Source: Thalassomonas actiniarum
GTDB taxonomy: Bacteria > Pseudomonadota > Gammaproteobacteria > Enterobacterales > Alteromonadaceae
NCBI RefSeq assembly: GCF_000948975.2
Contig: NZ_CP059735.1
Coordinates: 1,922,001 to 1,986,000 of the forward strand
DNA: 64,000 bases
Direction: 5' to 3'
The translations under genes and the position numbers were made by a program. Below are positions 9,349 to 18,666 of the stretch, in pieces (the stretch's first letter is position 1; every line of letters starts with the position of its first letter). Under the pieces are notes generated by a model, which was not told where the DNA came from, did not search any database, and saw only the letters and a list, made by a program, of their open reading frames with translations.

Positions 9349-9876
9349 ATGAAACACTTGATAATCACTTGCCTGTTGGCTCTTTTATTTGTACTGCCGG
9401 GCTGTAAAAGCACTGGCGTCAATGTCAAAAACGACCTTTCTTTAGGCGGTTTTAACGGCGTATGGGAAGGCAGGGTTACGGCGGTGGCTGATGTCCACTA
9501 TCCGTTTAACAACACTAAGTATGAGTTTAATGGCAGCAATAACCCGCAAAAAGAGATCCGCCTGGTTATTCAGGGGGAGAAGGTAGAGATCTACACCCTA
9601 ATAAACTCTCAATGGCAGCAACTTATTCCAGAGCCCTTTCATTTTTCAGTGCATAAAACCAATGCGGTTATTTATGCATCCCGCTCTGCCTCTGATGGCG
9701 GCTGGGTTGAAACCGTGAGTTTCTCACTGACGAAAAAAGATGAAAATGCCTTGTATATGTATCATATCCGGATGATTAATCATCCTTTAAAGGCGGCCGA
9801 GTTAGATACCGAGAAAACATCTGGCCGGGTATTGGCCGGTTTTACCGCGATACTCAATAAAAATAATGATATATAA
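9349..9876 (+). CDS. Putative lipoprotein, unknown function
   Basis: This 175-residue protein has a clear lipoprotein signal, MKHLIITCLLALLFVLPGC, with the acylated cysteine at residue 19. The mature part begins with a short Ser/Gly/Asn linker and then alternating beta-like segments (NGVWEGRVTAVADVHY, RLVIQGEKVEIYTL) that suggest a small beta-barrel or sandwich. No family was recognised. It follows the terminator of the S9 peptidase and precedes a 366-bp gap, so it is probably transcribed alone. Confidence 0.78.
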   Translation: MKHLIITCLLALLFVLPGCKSTGVNVKNDLSLGGFNGVWEGRVTAVADVHYPFNNTKYEFNGSNNPQKEIRLVIQGEKVEIYTLINSQWQQLIPEPFHFSVHKTNAVIYASRSASDGGWVETVSFSLTKKDENALYMYHIRMINHPLKAAELDTEKTSGRVLAGFTAILNKNNDI

Positions 9877-10242
9877 AATATGATAAGTATCAGGCCCGTG
9901 TCTCAGCGACAAAGCTTATGCGGGCCTTTCAATCCGGGATACAGGGTCGCAAGACTCTCCTGCAAAGCCTCGCTATTTTAATCTTTAGCTGTTGTTTCTA
10001 ATTCTTTTTATTTTTAGCTGTTATCACAGGCATTGGATGCTTTTTGCTTGGTAACTTTATGCTTACAGCTGCTAAATGTAATTCACTCTGTAAAATACTT
10101 AAAATGAGTTAATAGTTACTGTTTTCTAACCTTTTGATATTAAGGATATTACACTTACACTTGGTATGTTGCATTAAGCTGGAACTTAAGTTTCCGGTTT
10201 GTTGTCAATAATAGTTTTCGATAACAATAAAGGGGTATCAAT
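9877..10242. other. 366-bp intergenic region upstream of the RND efflux genes
   Basis: The left end holds a probable terminator for the lipoprotein gene (9892-9930). The right end contains a 10-bp palindrome, AACTTAAGTT, within an imperfect 15-bp dyad 55-70 bp before the efflux adaptor start, a candidate regulator site. No convincing ORF is seen. Confidence 0.5.
9892..9930 (+). terminator. Probable terminator after the lipoprotein gene
   Basis: AGGCCCG (9892-9898) pairs with CGGGCCT (9921-9927), followed by a short T-run. The loop is 22 nt, so the structure is only moderately strong. Confidence 0.5.
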
Positions 10243-11328
10243 ATGAAGAATATCAGCCTGTTAGGGGTTATTTCCCTGTTAGTCTTTAGTCAGTTAACTC
10301 TGGCTCAGGATGCGATGAAACCCGGTGTAGTAGTGACTCAGGTGACCGAGCAGGATGTCACTAAGGTTTTCTCTCATGTCGGTCGGGTGGTGGCGATAGA
10401 TAAGGTTGATATTCGCGCCCGGGTCAGCGGTTATTTGCTTAAACGGCATTTCATTGAAGGGGCCGAGGTAAAAAAAGGCGATTTGTTATTTGAAATTGAA
10501 GCGGATACCTATGAAATCACCGTGCGGCAAAGGCAGGCGGATCTTGCCAGTGCCAAAGCAAACTTGAAAAAAAGTAAGGCGGCATTAAAGCGCCAGCAGG
10601 ATTTGAAAAAACGCGGCGTGGCCTCTGAGGCCGACCTGGATCAGGCGGCGGCAAGCGAAGCGGTTGATGAGGCCAGTGTGTTAAAGGCCCAAGCCTTGTT
10701 AGCAGAAGCCGAGCTGAGTTTAAGTTATACCAAGATCTATTCTCCCATCGACGGCAAAATCAGCCAGACGGTCTACAGCACGGGAAATTTAGTCGGCGTT
10801 GACAGCGGCGCCCTGGCAACGGTAACCAATATGAATCCGGTTTATGTCACTATGTCGGTGAGTGAAAAAATCCTGATCGAAGCCAGAAAGCAGGGGATTG
10901 GTAAGAAAACCTCGCCGGTGGCCCCGACACTCAAACTCTCCGACGGCAGTGATTATGGCCCTGCCGGGGAATTTGACTATCTTGATACCCAGGTGAGCGA
11001 GTCCACCGATACTATTTTGGCGCGGGCGGTTTTTCCTAATGATGAAGGGGTTTTATTGCCGGGAGAATTTGTTCAGGTGGATGTGACCCCGAAAGAGAAA
11101 AAACGCTCGCCGGTCGTGCCTCAGTCGGCGGTGCAAAAAGATCAGCAGGGTTATTTTGTCCTGTTGGTCAATCCCGACAATATCGTTGAAGTACGCCGGG
11201 TAGAACTTGGTGCGCAAAAAGCGGGCAACTGGGAAGTGCGTGCCGGTTTGGCGCTTGGGGAAAAAGTTATTATCGAGGGGTTGCAAAAGGTCAGGGCAGG
11301 CGCGGCTGTTAATCCGGTGGAGGGCTGA
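10243..11328 (+). CDS. RND efflux periplasmic adaptor (MexA/AcrA type)
   Basis: Membrane-fusion adaptor that bridges an RND pump and an outer-membrane channel. Of its 361 residues the first 22 form a signal peptide ending LTLAQ; no lipobox is visible, unlike MexA and AcrA. The lipoyl/barrel-sandwich halves (VDIRARVSGYLLKRHFIEGAEVKKGD and TKIYSPIDGKI) flank a coiled-coil hairpin at about 95-160. Beta-barrel and membrane-proximal domains follow (about 190-361). The pump gene starts 2 bp after the stop. An outer-membrane channel gene is absent, so a TolC elsewhere is probably shared. No local regulator gene is present. Confidence 0.93.
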   Translation: MKNISLLGVISLLVFSQLTLAQDAMKPGVVVTQVTEQDVTKVFSHVGRVVAIDKVDIRARVSGYLLKRHFIEGAEVKKGDLLFEIEADTYEITVRQRQADLASAKANLKKSKAALKRQQDLKKRGVASEADLDQAAASEAVDEASVLKAQALLAEAELSLSYTKIYSPIDGKISQTVYSTGNLVGVDSGALATVTNMNPVYVTMSVSEKILIEARKQGIGKKTSPVAPTLKLSDGSDYGPAGEFDYLDTQVSESTDTILARAVFPNDEGVLLPGEFVQVDVTPKEKKRSPVVPQSAVQKDQQGYFVLLVNPDNIVEVRRVELGAQKAGNWEVRAGLALGEKVIIEGLQKVRAGAAVNPVEG

Positions 11329-11330
11329 TC

Positions 11331-14300
11331 ATGTTTACTGATTTTTTTATTTCCCGGCCTAAATTCGCCTTTGTTATCGCCATTGTCATCATGATAGCGG
11401 GGGCGATAAGCCTTAATGCCATTCCGGTGAACCAGTTCCCGGATATTACGCCGCCCCAGGTGGTGGTGACAACCGCTTACCCGGGGGCCAGTGCCCAGGT
11501 GGTGGAAGAGTCGGTGGCTGCCATTATTGAGGCGGAAGTGAACGGGGTGGACGATATGATTTATATGTCGTCAACCAGCGGCAATGACGGCAGTTATTCC
11601 CTGACGGTGACCTTTGCCGTCGGCACAGATCCCGATATGGCCACCGTCAATGTCCAAAACCGGGTGGCGCAGGTGAGTGCCAAGTTACCTAATGATGTCA
11701 GCCGCCAGGGCATAGTCACCAAAAAACAGTCGTCGAGCATGCTGATGGTGATTAATTTTTTCTCGCCGGATAACAGTTACGACGATGTTTACCAGAGTAA
11801 TTATGTGTCGATTAATGTCCAGGACCAGCTGTCGCGCATCAATGGCGTCGGCAGTGTCAGCCAGTTTGGCGCCAAAGATTACGGCATGCGGGTCTGGCTC
11901 GATCCCGATCGGCTTACCGCGTTAAATGTTTCCACCAAAGATGTCAGCGAGGCCATACGTAACCAGAATATCCAGGCATCTGCCGGTCAGCTGGGAGCGC
12001 CGCCGTTTGATTACGACCAGCAATTTCAATATACCCTGCAGGCCAAAGGCCGGTTAAAAACCGTGGCGGAATTTGAAAACATTATTATCCGCGCCAATGC
12101 CGACGGTTCGACCTTACGCCTGAAAGATATTGCCCGCTTGGAGCTGGGTTCGCAAAGTTATACCGGCACCAGTAAGTTGAACGGTAAGCCGTCGGCATCC
12201 CTGGCGGTGTATCAGGCGCCGGGGGCCAATGCCCTGGATGTTGCCGACAATGTTTATCTCGAGCTGGAGAAGCTGAAACAAAACTTCCCTGCCGGGCTTG
12301 AATATACCGTGCCTTACGATACCACCAAGTTTGTCCGCGCCTCGGTCAAAGAAGTGATCGAAACCCTGTTTATTACCTTTACCCTGGTGGTGGCGGTAAC
12401 TTACTTATTTTTAGGCAGCTGGCGGGCGACCCTGATCCCCGCCATTGCCATCCCGGTGTCTTTGGTAGGGACCTTTGTTGTGCTCTTTGTGGTGGGGTTT
12501 ACCGCCAATACCATTTCTTTGTTCGCCATTATTTTAGCCATAGGCATAGTGGTGGATGACTCTATTGTTGTGGTGGAAAATGTCCAGCGGCATTTGAATG
12601 AGTCTGACATGTCGCCGATGCAGGCGACTTCTGTGGCGATGAAAGAAGTTGTCGGCCCTGTGATTGCCACCACCTTAGTACTGCTGGCGGTTTTTATTCC
12701 GGTTTCTTTTATGCCGGGGATCACCGGTGAGCTTTATAAGCAATTTGCCCTGACCATCTCAGTGGCTGTGGTGATCTCTTCCGTGAATGCCCTGACACTG
12801 GCGCCGGCGCTATCGGCATTGCTGCTGAGTAAAAAAACCGGCAAGTTATCCGGTCCTCTGGCTGCCTTTGATGCTCTGGTCACCCGGATAAGAGACAAAT
12901 ATGTCGGGGCCGTTAACTTTCTTAACCGCCGGGTATTGCTGGCACTGACTTTGCTCGCGGCTATTGCTGTCGGTACTTTAGGTCTGTTCCGTATTGCGCC
13001 TACGGGATTTTTACCGCTTGAGGATAACGGTTTTTTCCTGTCGAACGTCCAGCTTCCGGACGGGGCATCCTTAAACCGTACCAATGAGGTGGTGGCAGAA
13101 ATTACCGAGTTGATGCAGTCGGAGCCCGGGGTCAGTGATGTGATTGCCATTACCGGCTTTTCTATTTTATCCGGTGCTTCCTCGAACTCGGCACTGCTGA
13201 TCCCGATATTAACCCCCTGGGAGCAGCGCACCGATTTTAGCCTGAAATGGTTTAATATCTTAGGCCGTTTAAATGCCAAACTGGCGGCTGTCCCTTCGGC
13301 GCAGAGCTTTGTCTTTCCTATGCCGCCGATCATGGGCCTGGGTACAGGTGGCGGTTTTGAAGGGCAAATTCTCGATACCGCGGGCGGTTCACCGCTGGAG
13401 CTGGCACAGGCTACCCGCAGCCTGGTGTTTGCCGCCAATCATGATCCCAGGCTAAGCGGCGTCTTCAGTACCTTTACCGCCAATGTGCCGCAATATTATA
13501 TTGATGTCGACCGGGAAAAGGCCCAGGCATTGGGTATTGAGATCTCTGATATTTTTGAGACCTTGCAAACCAATTTTGGCTCTTCTTATATCAATGATTT
13601 TAATTTGTACGGCAAGGTTTACCGGGTGATAGTACAGGCGGAAGCAGGATATCGCCGCTCGCTCGAAGATATCGACAGGCTGCATGTGCGCAATATGCAC
13701 AACGACATGGTGCCGCTTGGCGCTTTAGTGCAGGTGGAATCAGTACTCGGTCCCCAGGCTTTGAACCGGTATAATATGCGTAAATCAGCCGCGATTCAGG
13801 GAAATCCCGGCGAAGGCTATAGTTCGGGAGAAGCTCTGCAGGCTTTGCAGGACATCGCTAAAACCGCACTGCCGCCGGGTTATATCCTGGAGTGGACAGG
13901 TACTTCCTCGCAGGAGCAGGAAGCAGGCAATTTTGTGGTGCTGATTTTCACCCTGGCTTTTGTTTTTGCCTATTTATTTCTGGTAGCGCAATATGAAAGC
14001 TGGACCATTCCCATGGCGGTGGTGGTCTCTGTGGTGGTGGCTATTTTTGGCGCACTGTTGCCTATTGTCTTGTTGCCTTTTCTCAGTAATAACCTCTATG
14101 CCCAGGTCGGTATTGTTATGCTGATCGGCCTGGCGAGTAAAAGTGCTATCTTGATTGTCGAATTTGCCAGTGAGCTCCGACAGCAGGGATTGTCTGTGAT
14201 TGAGGCCGCCAACCAGGCTGCAAAACTGCGCTTTCGGGCGGTGATGATGACGGCACTGTCTTTTATCCTCGGGGTCTTGCCGCTGGCCTTTGCCTCTGGT

Positions 14301-14504
14301 GCCGGCTCTGCCAGCCGGATGTCTATTGGCTGGGTGGTGTTAGGCGGTATGTTATTGGCGACCGTGGTCGGTATTTTCTTCATCCCGACGTTATTTGTGA
14401 TGTTACAAGGGCTGCGGGAGAAGGTTAAAGGAGAACAAGCCGGTTCTGATCAAGGCGCTCCTGAAAAAAATCAGCCAACCGGCATCCCGGGCGCTGACGG
14501 TTAA
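11331..14504 (+). CDS. RND multidrug efflux permease (AcrB/MexB, HAE1 type)
   Basis: Inner-membrane proton-driven drug exporter, 1057 residues. The N-terminus FFISRPKFAFVIAIVIMIAG is the standard first helix and PVNQFPDITPPQVVV the family-typical start of the porter domain. Proton-relay acidic residues are seen in the fourth helix, IGIVVDDSIVVVENVQRH. Two six-helix bundles (about 335-545 and 875-1035) flank two periplasmic porter domains. It forms an operon with the adaptor upstream. The C-terminal 30 residues are polar and variable. Substrates cannot be read from the sequence. Confidence 0.96.
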   Translation: MFTDFFISRPKFAFVIAIVIMIAGAISLNAIPVNQFPDITPPQVVVTTAYPGASAQVVEESVAAIIEAEVNGVDDMIYMSSTSGNDGSYSLTVTFAVGTDPDMATVNVQNRVAQVSAKLPNDVSRQGIVTKKQSSSMLMVINFFSPDNSYDDVYQSNYVSINVQDQLSRINGVGSVSQFGAKDYGMRVWLDPDRLTALNVSTKDVSEAIRNQNIQASAGQLGAPPFDYDQQFQYTLQAKGRLKTVAEFENIIIRANADGSTLRLKDIARLELGSQSYTGTSKLNGKPSASLAVYQAPGANALDVADNVYLELEKLKQNFPAGLEYTVPYDTTKFVRASVKEVIETLFITFTLVVAVTYLFLGSWRATLIPAIAIPVSLVGTFVVLFVVGFTANTISLFAIILAIGIVVDDSIVVVENVQRHLNESDMSPMQATSVAMKEVVGPVIATTLVLLAVFIPVSFMPGITGELYKQFALTISVAVVISSVNALTLAPALSALLLSKKTGKLSGPLAAFDALVTRIRDKYVGAVNFLNRRVLLALTLLAAIAVGTLGLFRIAPTGFLPLEDNGFFLSNVQLPDGASLNRTNEVVAEITELMQSEPGVSDVIAITGFSILSGASSNSALLIPILTPWEQRTDFSLKWFNILGRLNAKLAAVPSAQSFVFPMPPIMGLGTGGGFEGQILDTAGGSPLELAQATRSLVFAANHDPRLSGVFSTFTANVPQYYIDVDREKAQALGIEISDIFETLQTNFGSSYINDFNLYGKVYRVIVQAEAGYRRSLEDIDRLHVRNMHNDMVPLGALVQVESVLGPQALNRYNMRKSAAIQGNPGEGYSSGEALQALQDIAKTALPPGYILEWTGTSSQEQEAGNFVVLIFTLAFVFAYLFLVAQYESWTIPMAVVVSVVVAIFGALLPIVLLPFLSNNLYAQVGIVMLIGLASKSAILIVEFASELRQQGLSVIEAANQAAKLRFRAVMMTALSFILGVLPLAFASGAGSASRMSIGWVVLGGMLLATVVGIFFIPTLFVMLQGLREKVKGEQAGSDQGAPEKNQPTGIPGADG

Positions 14505-14510
14505 TATCTT

Positions 14511-14556
14511 CAGGCAGTACTTGAGTGGTTCGACCTCTTGTGCTGCCTGATTTTCC
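14511..14556 (+). terminator. Intrinsic terminator after the RND operon
   Basis: CAGGCAGTAC (14511-14520) pairs with GTGCTGCCTG (14540-14549), ten pairs with one wobble, followed by ATTTTCC just after the RND stop codon. Confidence 0.65.
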
Positions 14557-14797
14557 ATTCTTTTATTCTTCCTGTGAATCAATATCTTGATAAAAGTTAA
14601 TTTCTTGTCTTTTTCTTTATATCCCTTGTCAGACAAGGGCTATACGCCGGATAAGTTGCGAAATAACCTCAGTTACCTACACTTTAAAATCACAGGCAGA
14701 AACAGGCCGTGGATTTCTTTTAGGGTAGCAATTATCCGGGAATCGGCTTTGTTTTTGTGTGATGTTGTATTTAATGTCTTGATAAAAGGAGAAAATC

Positions 14798-15475
14798 ATG
14801 ACAGTTCAAGCCAGTCTCACCATTTCGGATGCCGATAACCAAATAGTTGTTTTTCTCAATGGTGAAGAAATCTATAACAAAAGCACCATAGGGGAAAAAC
14901 CCCTGACCGATGTGACCGATCTCAGTGCCAAGTTAGTAGAAGGAGATAATACCTTGCTTATCCTCGGTATTAACTGGGGAGGGCCTTCAACCTTTAAAGG
15001 TTACCTGACGGTGAACGGCGCCGTTTCCCCTTTTCATAAAATGTATGATGCCATGGCACCCAGGGGGCTGTTGTGGAGTGATACTTTTGTTATCCAGGGG
15101 GAGTGTCCCAATGTGCCGGTGCTGAACCGGGTTACTTCCGGCAGTCACCCCGAGATCCCTGAAGAACTTATCGAAGGTTTTTCCGATGGCGCAGAATCTC
15201 TGGATTTTTCCGACAACTGTGAAGTGATACACTGGAATGGTTATACCTATTGGGCCTTTTCTTATATGGATAACCGGGAATCGTTAGCCATAGTTGCTTT
15301 TGACAATGATGGGCAGCTGGTGGGGAAAATAGAAAAAAAGGGCGCACATTTCCTCTGGCAGATATCCCTGGATCATGCCAGCAAAACGGTTACTTTTTAC
15401 GGGCAGCATAACCATCATATCACCATGGGCTGGGAAGAGCTTAAAGCCTGCTGCCAGGAAAGTATGCCGGCTTAG
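14798..15475 (+). CDS. Uncharacterised cytosolic protein, beta-rich
   Basis: This 225-residue protein is not assigned to a family. Residues 1-70 look like a beta-sandwich with a ligand-binding flavour (ADNQIVVFLNGEEIYNKS, EGDNTLLILGINWGGPSTF), reminiscent of galactose-binding-like modules. The second half (about 110-220) has Trp-, Tyr- and His-rich strands (YTYWAFSYMDNRESLAIVAF, TVTFYGQHNHHITMGWEEL). There is no signal peptide. The ATG follows an AAAAGGAG ribosome-binding site 8 bp upstream. It lies between two terminators and is transcribed alone. Confidence 0.75.
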   Translation: MTVQASLTISDADNQIVVFLNGEEIYNKSTIGEKPLTDVTDLSAKLVEGDNTLLILGINWGGPSTFKGYLTVNGAVSPFHKMYDAMAPRGLLWSDTFVIQGECPNVPVLNRVTSGSHPEIPEELIEGFSDGAESLDFSDNCEVIHWNGYTYWAFSYMDNRESLAIVAFDNDGQLVGKIEKKGAHFLWQISLDHASKTVTFYGQHNHHITMGWEELKACCQESMPA

Positions 15476-15520
15476 TTTTAAGACCGGCTATTAATACCTG
15501 CTTAAACCACATTTAATAAA

Positions 15521-15555
15521 AAGGCCAGACAGTCAAACTGTCTGGCCTTTTTATT
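15521..15555. terminator. Strong bidirectional intrinsic terminator
   Basis: A 13-bp perfect stem (AAGGCCAGACAGT, loop CAA, ACTGTCTGGCCTT) is flanked by T-rich DNA on both strands. It can end the upstream plus-strand gene and also the minus-strand M1 aminopeptidase transcript. The plus-strand U-tract runs straight into the first 51-bp repeat. Confidence 0.9.
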
Positions 15556-15690
15556 TACAGGACGTAAAGTATGTCGTGGGTTCAAGGATGAACAGAAACG
15601 ACGACTTACAGGACGTAAAGTATGTCGTGGGTTCAAGGATGAACAGAAACGACGATTTACAGGACGTAAAGCATGTTGTAGATTCTGGGA
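15555..15690. repeat. 51-bp tandem repeat array, locus A (2 full copies and a decayed third)
   Basis: Units begin at 15555, 15606 and 15657. The first two differ only in the last base (C or T); the third is intact for about 15 bases and then degrades. Each unit contains a two-stage hairpin: TGTCGT pairs with ACGACG, then GTTCA pairs with TGAAC around an AGGA loop. Each also holds ATGTCGTGGGTTCAAGGATG-A, a hexapeptide ORF (MSWVQG-stop). On the minus strand the array falls in the 3' untranslated region of the M1 aminopeptidase gene. A second array of the same family lies at 58901-59108. Confidence 0.95.
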
Positions 15691-15714
15691 TATTTATGCC
15701 ACTTGCTGTCCGTC

Positions 15715-18384
15715 CTATTGTTCCATTAACGTCAGGATTTTATTACAACGGTTGACCTGCTGATGTGTGGCTCTGATGCTTTTTAACGCCACAGGCTTCA
15801 TGTCCGTTGACGCTTTTACCAATTCCGACAGGAAGTTTTCATTATCGGCCGTACATTGCTTGGGCAGCATGATACGGGTGAAGGCGTTTAGCAGCCCGTA
15901 ATTAGCTTGCTCATTTAATGCCCGCATCTTGCTGATGATCGCCTCACGGTAAGGGTTTTTAAAGGCTTGTTGCTCTGCCGGAAACAGGCCGGCCATGATA
16001 TAACGCAAGCGGGCGAGTTTTAACTGCTCAGGATTATGGCGCAGAATATCGAACAATTTTGCCTTTTCTTCCGCTTGCGGGCGCTGTGCCCGGGCGTAGA
16101 AGCTGTAGTTGATACCTGTGTCGCTGTTATCCTGCTCAGTTTGCGCCGCCAGTCTTTGCCGGTAGTTGGCAAACTGGTAGCGGTTAAGTTGGGCGACCAG
16201 GGCCCAGCGCTTGTCCTGATCTATGGTCAGGCCGTCAAAACTGAGCTTGTGATCGAGAATATCCGCCAACATTGCCAGATGCTTGTCAGATCTGGCGACA
16301 GACACAAAGCGGCCATACCATAACTTTTGCGCATCTGAGCCGGCTTTGGCCCCGCTCAGTAATTGATAATAAACTTGCGCTACCTGATTGTGCTTGTCGC
16401 TGTAGTCGCGGCGCTGCTGATAGGTGAGCATATCCAGGTAATGCAGCGCCGAGGTTAAGCTGGAGGCAATTTTCCTGCTGACATTATGGTCTTGCTCCCC
16501 CCGGATATTTTTCAGGGCAAAGTCGACAAAATCTGCCGCCGAGAGTCTGGCATCGCGGACACTGTCAAACAGGCTTTGCCATAACATGATGCGCATGGTG
16601 GCATTGTCCAGGGCATTAATATGCTGCTTGACGGCAGTTAAAGACATGGGATCCAGGTTGACTTTGACATAACCCCAGTCTCCTTCGTTGGGATAAACCA
16701 GATCCGGGCAGGTTTTTCCTATGGCATCGTCTACTGAAGTGGACTTGCCCTTATAGGTAATGGCGATTTTATCGGTAAGCGCCATGCTGTTTTGCCGATA
16801 GTTATATAAACCGACCTGTACCCTTTGTTCACGCAGGGTCGGGTAGGATTTAGGGGCAGTTTGTTTAAGGGTAAAGGAGGAAACTTTGCCGTTTTCACAC
16901 TGGTAGCTGGCTTCTATGGTGTTTAATCCCGGCTGGTATAACCAATCCTGGGTCCACTGGCTTAAGTCTTTGCCGGCAGCCTTACCTAATTCAGTCATAA
17001 AATCATCGAGTTCGGTATTTTTATAGGCAAATTTTTTCAGGTAGTTACTGACACCGATGCGGAATTCGTCTTCACCCAGATAATGGTGAACCTGCTTAAG
17101 CACGGCAGCGCCTTTGCCGTAGGTGATACCGTCAAAGTTGGTCATGGCATCGCCCGTGGTCGGCACCTCAAGTTCAATGGCATGGGTATTGACAGAATCA
17201 TCGCTGCGATAGGCCCATTGCTTCATGCCGGTGTAAAAATAATCCCAGGTATTGGTAAAGTCACTGGCCTGGTCTATGGCCAGGTTAGCCATATAGGTGG
17301 CAAAACTTTCATTCAGCCATAAACCGTTCCACCATCTCATGGTAACCAGGTCGCCGAACCACATATGGGCCATTTCATGGGCTATGGTATTGGCCAGGTT
17401 CATGCGTGCCCGGGTCGATTTTTCGCCGCGGCTGACATAGGACTCGGTGAAGGTGACCGCGGCAACATTTTCCATGGCGCCGGAATTAAAGTCCGGGGCT
17501 ATGATTTGATCATATTTGCCAAAGGGATAGCGGATATCAAAATAGTCATTGAAAAATTTGAAGCTTTGTTTGGTTGGAGTAAACCAGTCGTCTGTTTTCA
17601 CATTTTCCGCCAGGCTTTGGCGGGCAAACAGCCGCAGCGGGATATCTTCGAACTTATCTTCCCAGACCGCATAGTTGCCGGCATGTAAGGCAAAAACATA
17701 AGAAGATATTTTCGCCGATATTGGGAAATACCAGTGGTTAAATTCCCCTTCGGTTTTTATCTCGCTCTCCCGGGTCGTGGAAATTACCTGCCAGTGTCTG
17801 GGGGCGATGACGTCCAGGGTATAACGGGCTTTGAGATCCGGCTGGTCGAAATGGGGAAACAGGCGGTTGGCGTCATAAGGTTCAAAATCGGTATATAAAT
17901 AGACTTCTTTATTTTTGGGATCAACAAAGCGGTGGAAACCCGAGCCGTCGGTGGAATATTTGCGGGAATAATCAATGACCAGGGTATTTTGGCCGTTGAC
18001 CAGCTGATGCTGGGGGATGGTGATAAACCATTTGTCGAATTTAAAGGTCGCCGCCTGGCCGTTAATGGTAACTGATGTTATCTCGCCTTCTTCAAAGTCT
18101 ATGGTCAGTGGCAGGTTATCGCTTTTATCCAGGTCAAAGGTGATTTTATTGCTGCCGCTAAAAGACTCGCTGGTCTGGTCTATTTTCAAGGATAACCGGT
18201 AATTGAGATTGCTGATCTGGGCCGATCTTTGTTTGGCATATTCGCCGGATAAAAATTCGCTGTTATCCCGCAGCTTGCCTGCGCCAAGTCCGTCAGGACC
18301 AGAGCTGCAACTGCTTAAAGCAAGGGCTGAGCTTAATGCGCTTGCGGCTAGCCACCGGCACCTTCCTGGCTTAAAAATCGCCAT
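15715..18384 (-). CDS. M1-family aminopeptidase, lipoprotein
   Basis: Zinc aminopeptidase that removes N-terminal residues from peptides; here probably anchored in the envelope, since the N-terminus carries a lipobox (LALSSC, Cys 26). The 889-residue protein has the substrate-binding GAMEN motif (302-306) and the zinc site HEMAH (336-340) with E359 in WLNES. The beta-saddle precedes this (about 50-235) and an ERAP1-like helical C-terminal domain follows. Cytosolic PepN lacks the lipid signal, so this is a periplasmic or surface relative. It is transcribed leftward towards the locus A repeats and the shared terminator. Confidence 0.94.
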   Translation of the reverse strand: MAIFKPGRCRWLAASALSSALALSSCSSGPDGLGAGKLRDNSEFLSGEYAKQRSAQISNLNYRLSLKIDQTSESFSGSNKITFDLDKSDNLPLTIDFEEGEITSVTINGQAATFKFDKWFITIPQHQLVNGQNTLVIDYSRKYSTDGSGFHRFVDPKNKEVYLYTDFEPYDANRLFPHFDQPDLKARYTLDVIAPRHWQVISTTRESEIKTEGEFNHWYFPISAKISSYVFALHAGNYAVWEDKFEDIPLRLFARQSLAENVKTDDWFTPTKQSFKFFNDYFDIRYPFGKYDQIIAPDFNSGAMENVAAVTFTESYVSRGEKSTRARMNLANTIAHEMAHMWFGDLVTMRWWNGLWLNESFATYMANLAIDQASDFTNTWDYFYTGMKQWAYRSDDSVNTHAIELEVPTTGDAMTNFDGITYGKGAAVLKQVHHYLGEDEFRIGVSNYLKKFAYKNTELDDFMTELGKAAGKDLSQWTQDWLYQPGLNTIEASYQCENGKVSSFTLKQTAPKSYPTLREQRVQVGLYNYRQNSMALTDKIAITYKGKSTSVDDAIGKTCPDLVYPNEGDWGYVKVNLDPMSLTAVKQHINALDNATMRIMLWQSLFDSVRDARLSAADFVDFALKNIRGEQDHNVSRKIASSLTSALHYLDMLTYQQRRDYSDKHNQVAQVYYQLLSGAKAGSDAQKLWYGRFVSVARSDKHLAMLADILDHKLSFDGLTIDQDKRWALVAQLNRYQFANYRQRLAAQTEQDNSDTGINYSFYARAQRPQAEEKAKLFDILRHNPEQLKLARLRYIMAGLFPAEQQAFKNPYREAIISKMRALNEQANYGLLNAFTRIMLPKQCTADNENFLSELVKASTDMKPVALKSIRATHQQVNRCNKILTLMEQ

Positions 18385-18602
18385 TTGTAATATTCTCCTT
18401 TGACCTTTTCCAGGTTTTATTTTGTAATCAAGAGGCCGGTATCTTGTGGTGATAATTCATCTGTTTATCTGCTCACGCTGTGGTTGTGACCGGCAGGGGC
18501 ATTGATGTTATCAATAAATTCCAGCCAGGGTAAGGGGCTGCAGCGGAAATTAGCTGGTCTAAACGGCTTTTGGGGGTAAAGCATTTTCAGGGTTTTAAAC
18601 AG

Positions 18603-18631
18603 TGATCAAAGTGGCCCGCTACTGGTATAAT
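18603..18631 (+). promoter_or_regulatory. Candidate sigma-70 promoter of the parvulin gene
   Basis: TATAAT at 18626-18631 matches the -10 consensus exactly, with TGATCA 17 bp upstream as a weak -35 element. The parvulin start is 36 bp downstream. Confidence 0.4.
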
Positions 18632-18666
18632 CGCCTTAAATTCGTAGTTATTCAGGTAGAAGTATT

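Noticed and set aside
12734-13438. Long minus-strand open frame opposite the RND pump gene
   Set aside because: It lies fully inside a well-supported gene, has low-complexity Ser/Ala/Thr content and no start signals.
14587-14838. 83-codon frame overlapping the start of the unknown 225-residue protein
   Set aside because: It overlaps in another frame a gene with a strong AAGGAG site and has no coding character.
15555-15690. Possible integron attC site
   Set aside because: The stem lacks the paired RYYYAAC/GTTRRRY core boxes and no integrase or cassette structure is present.
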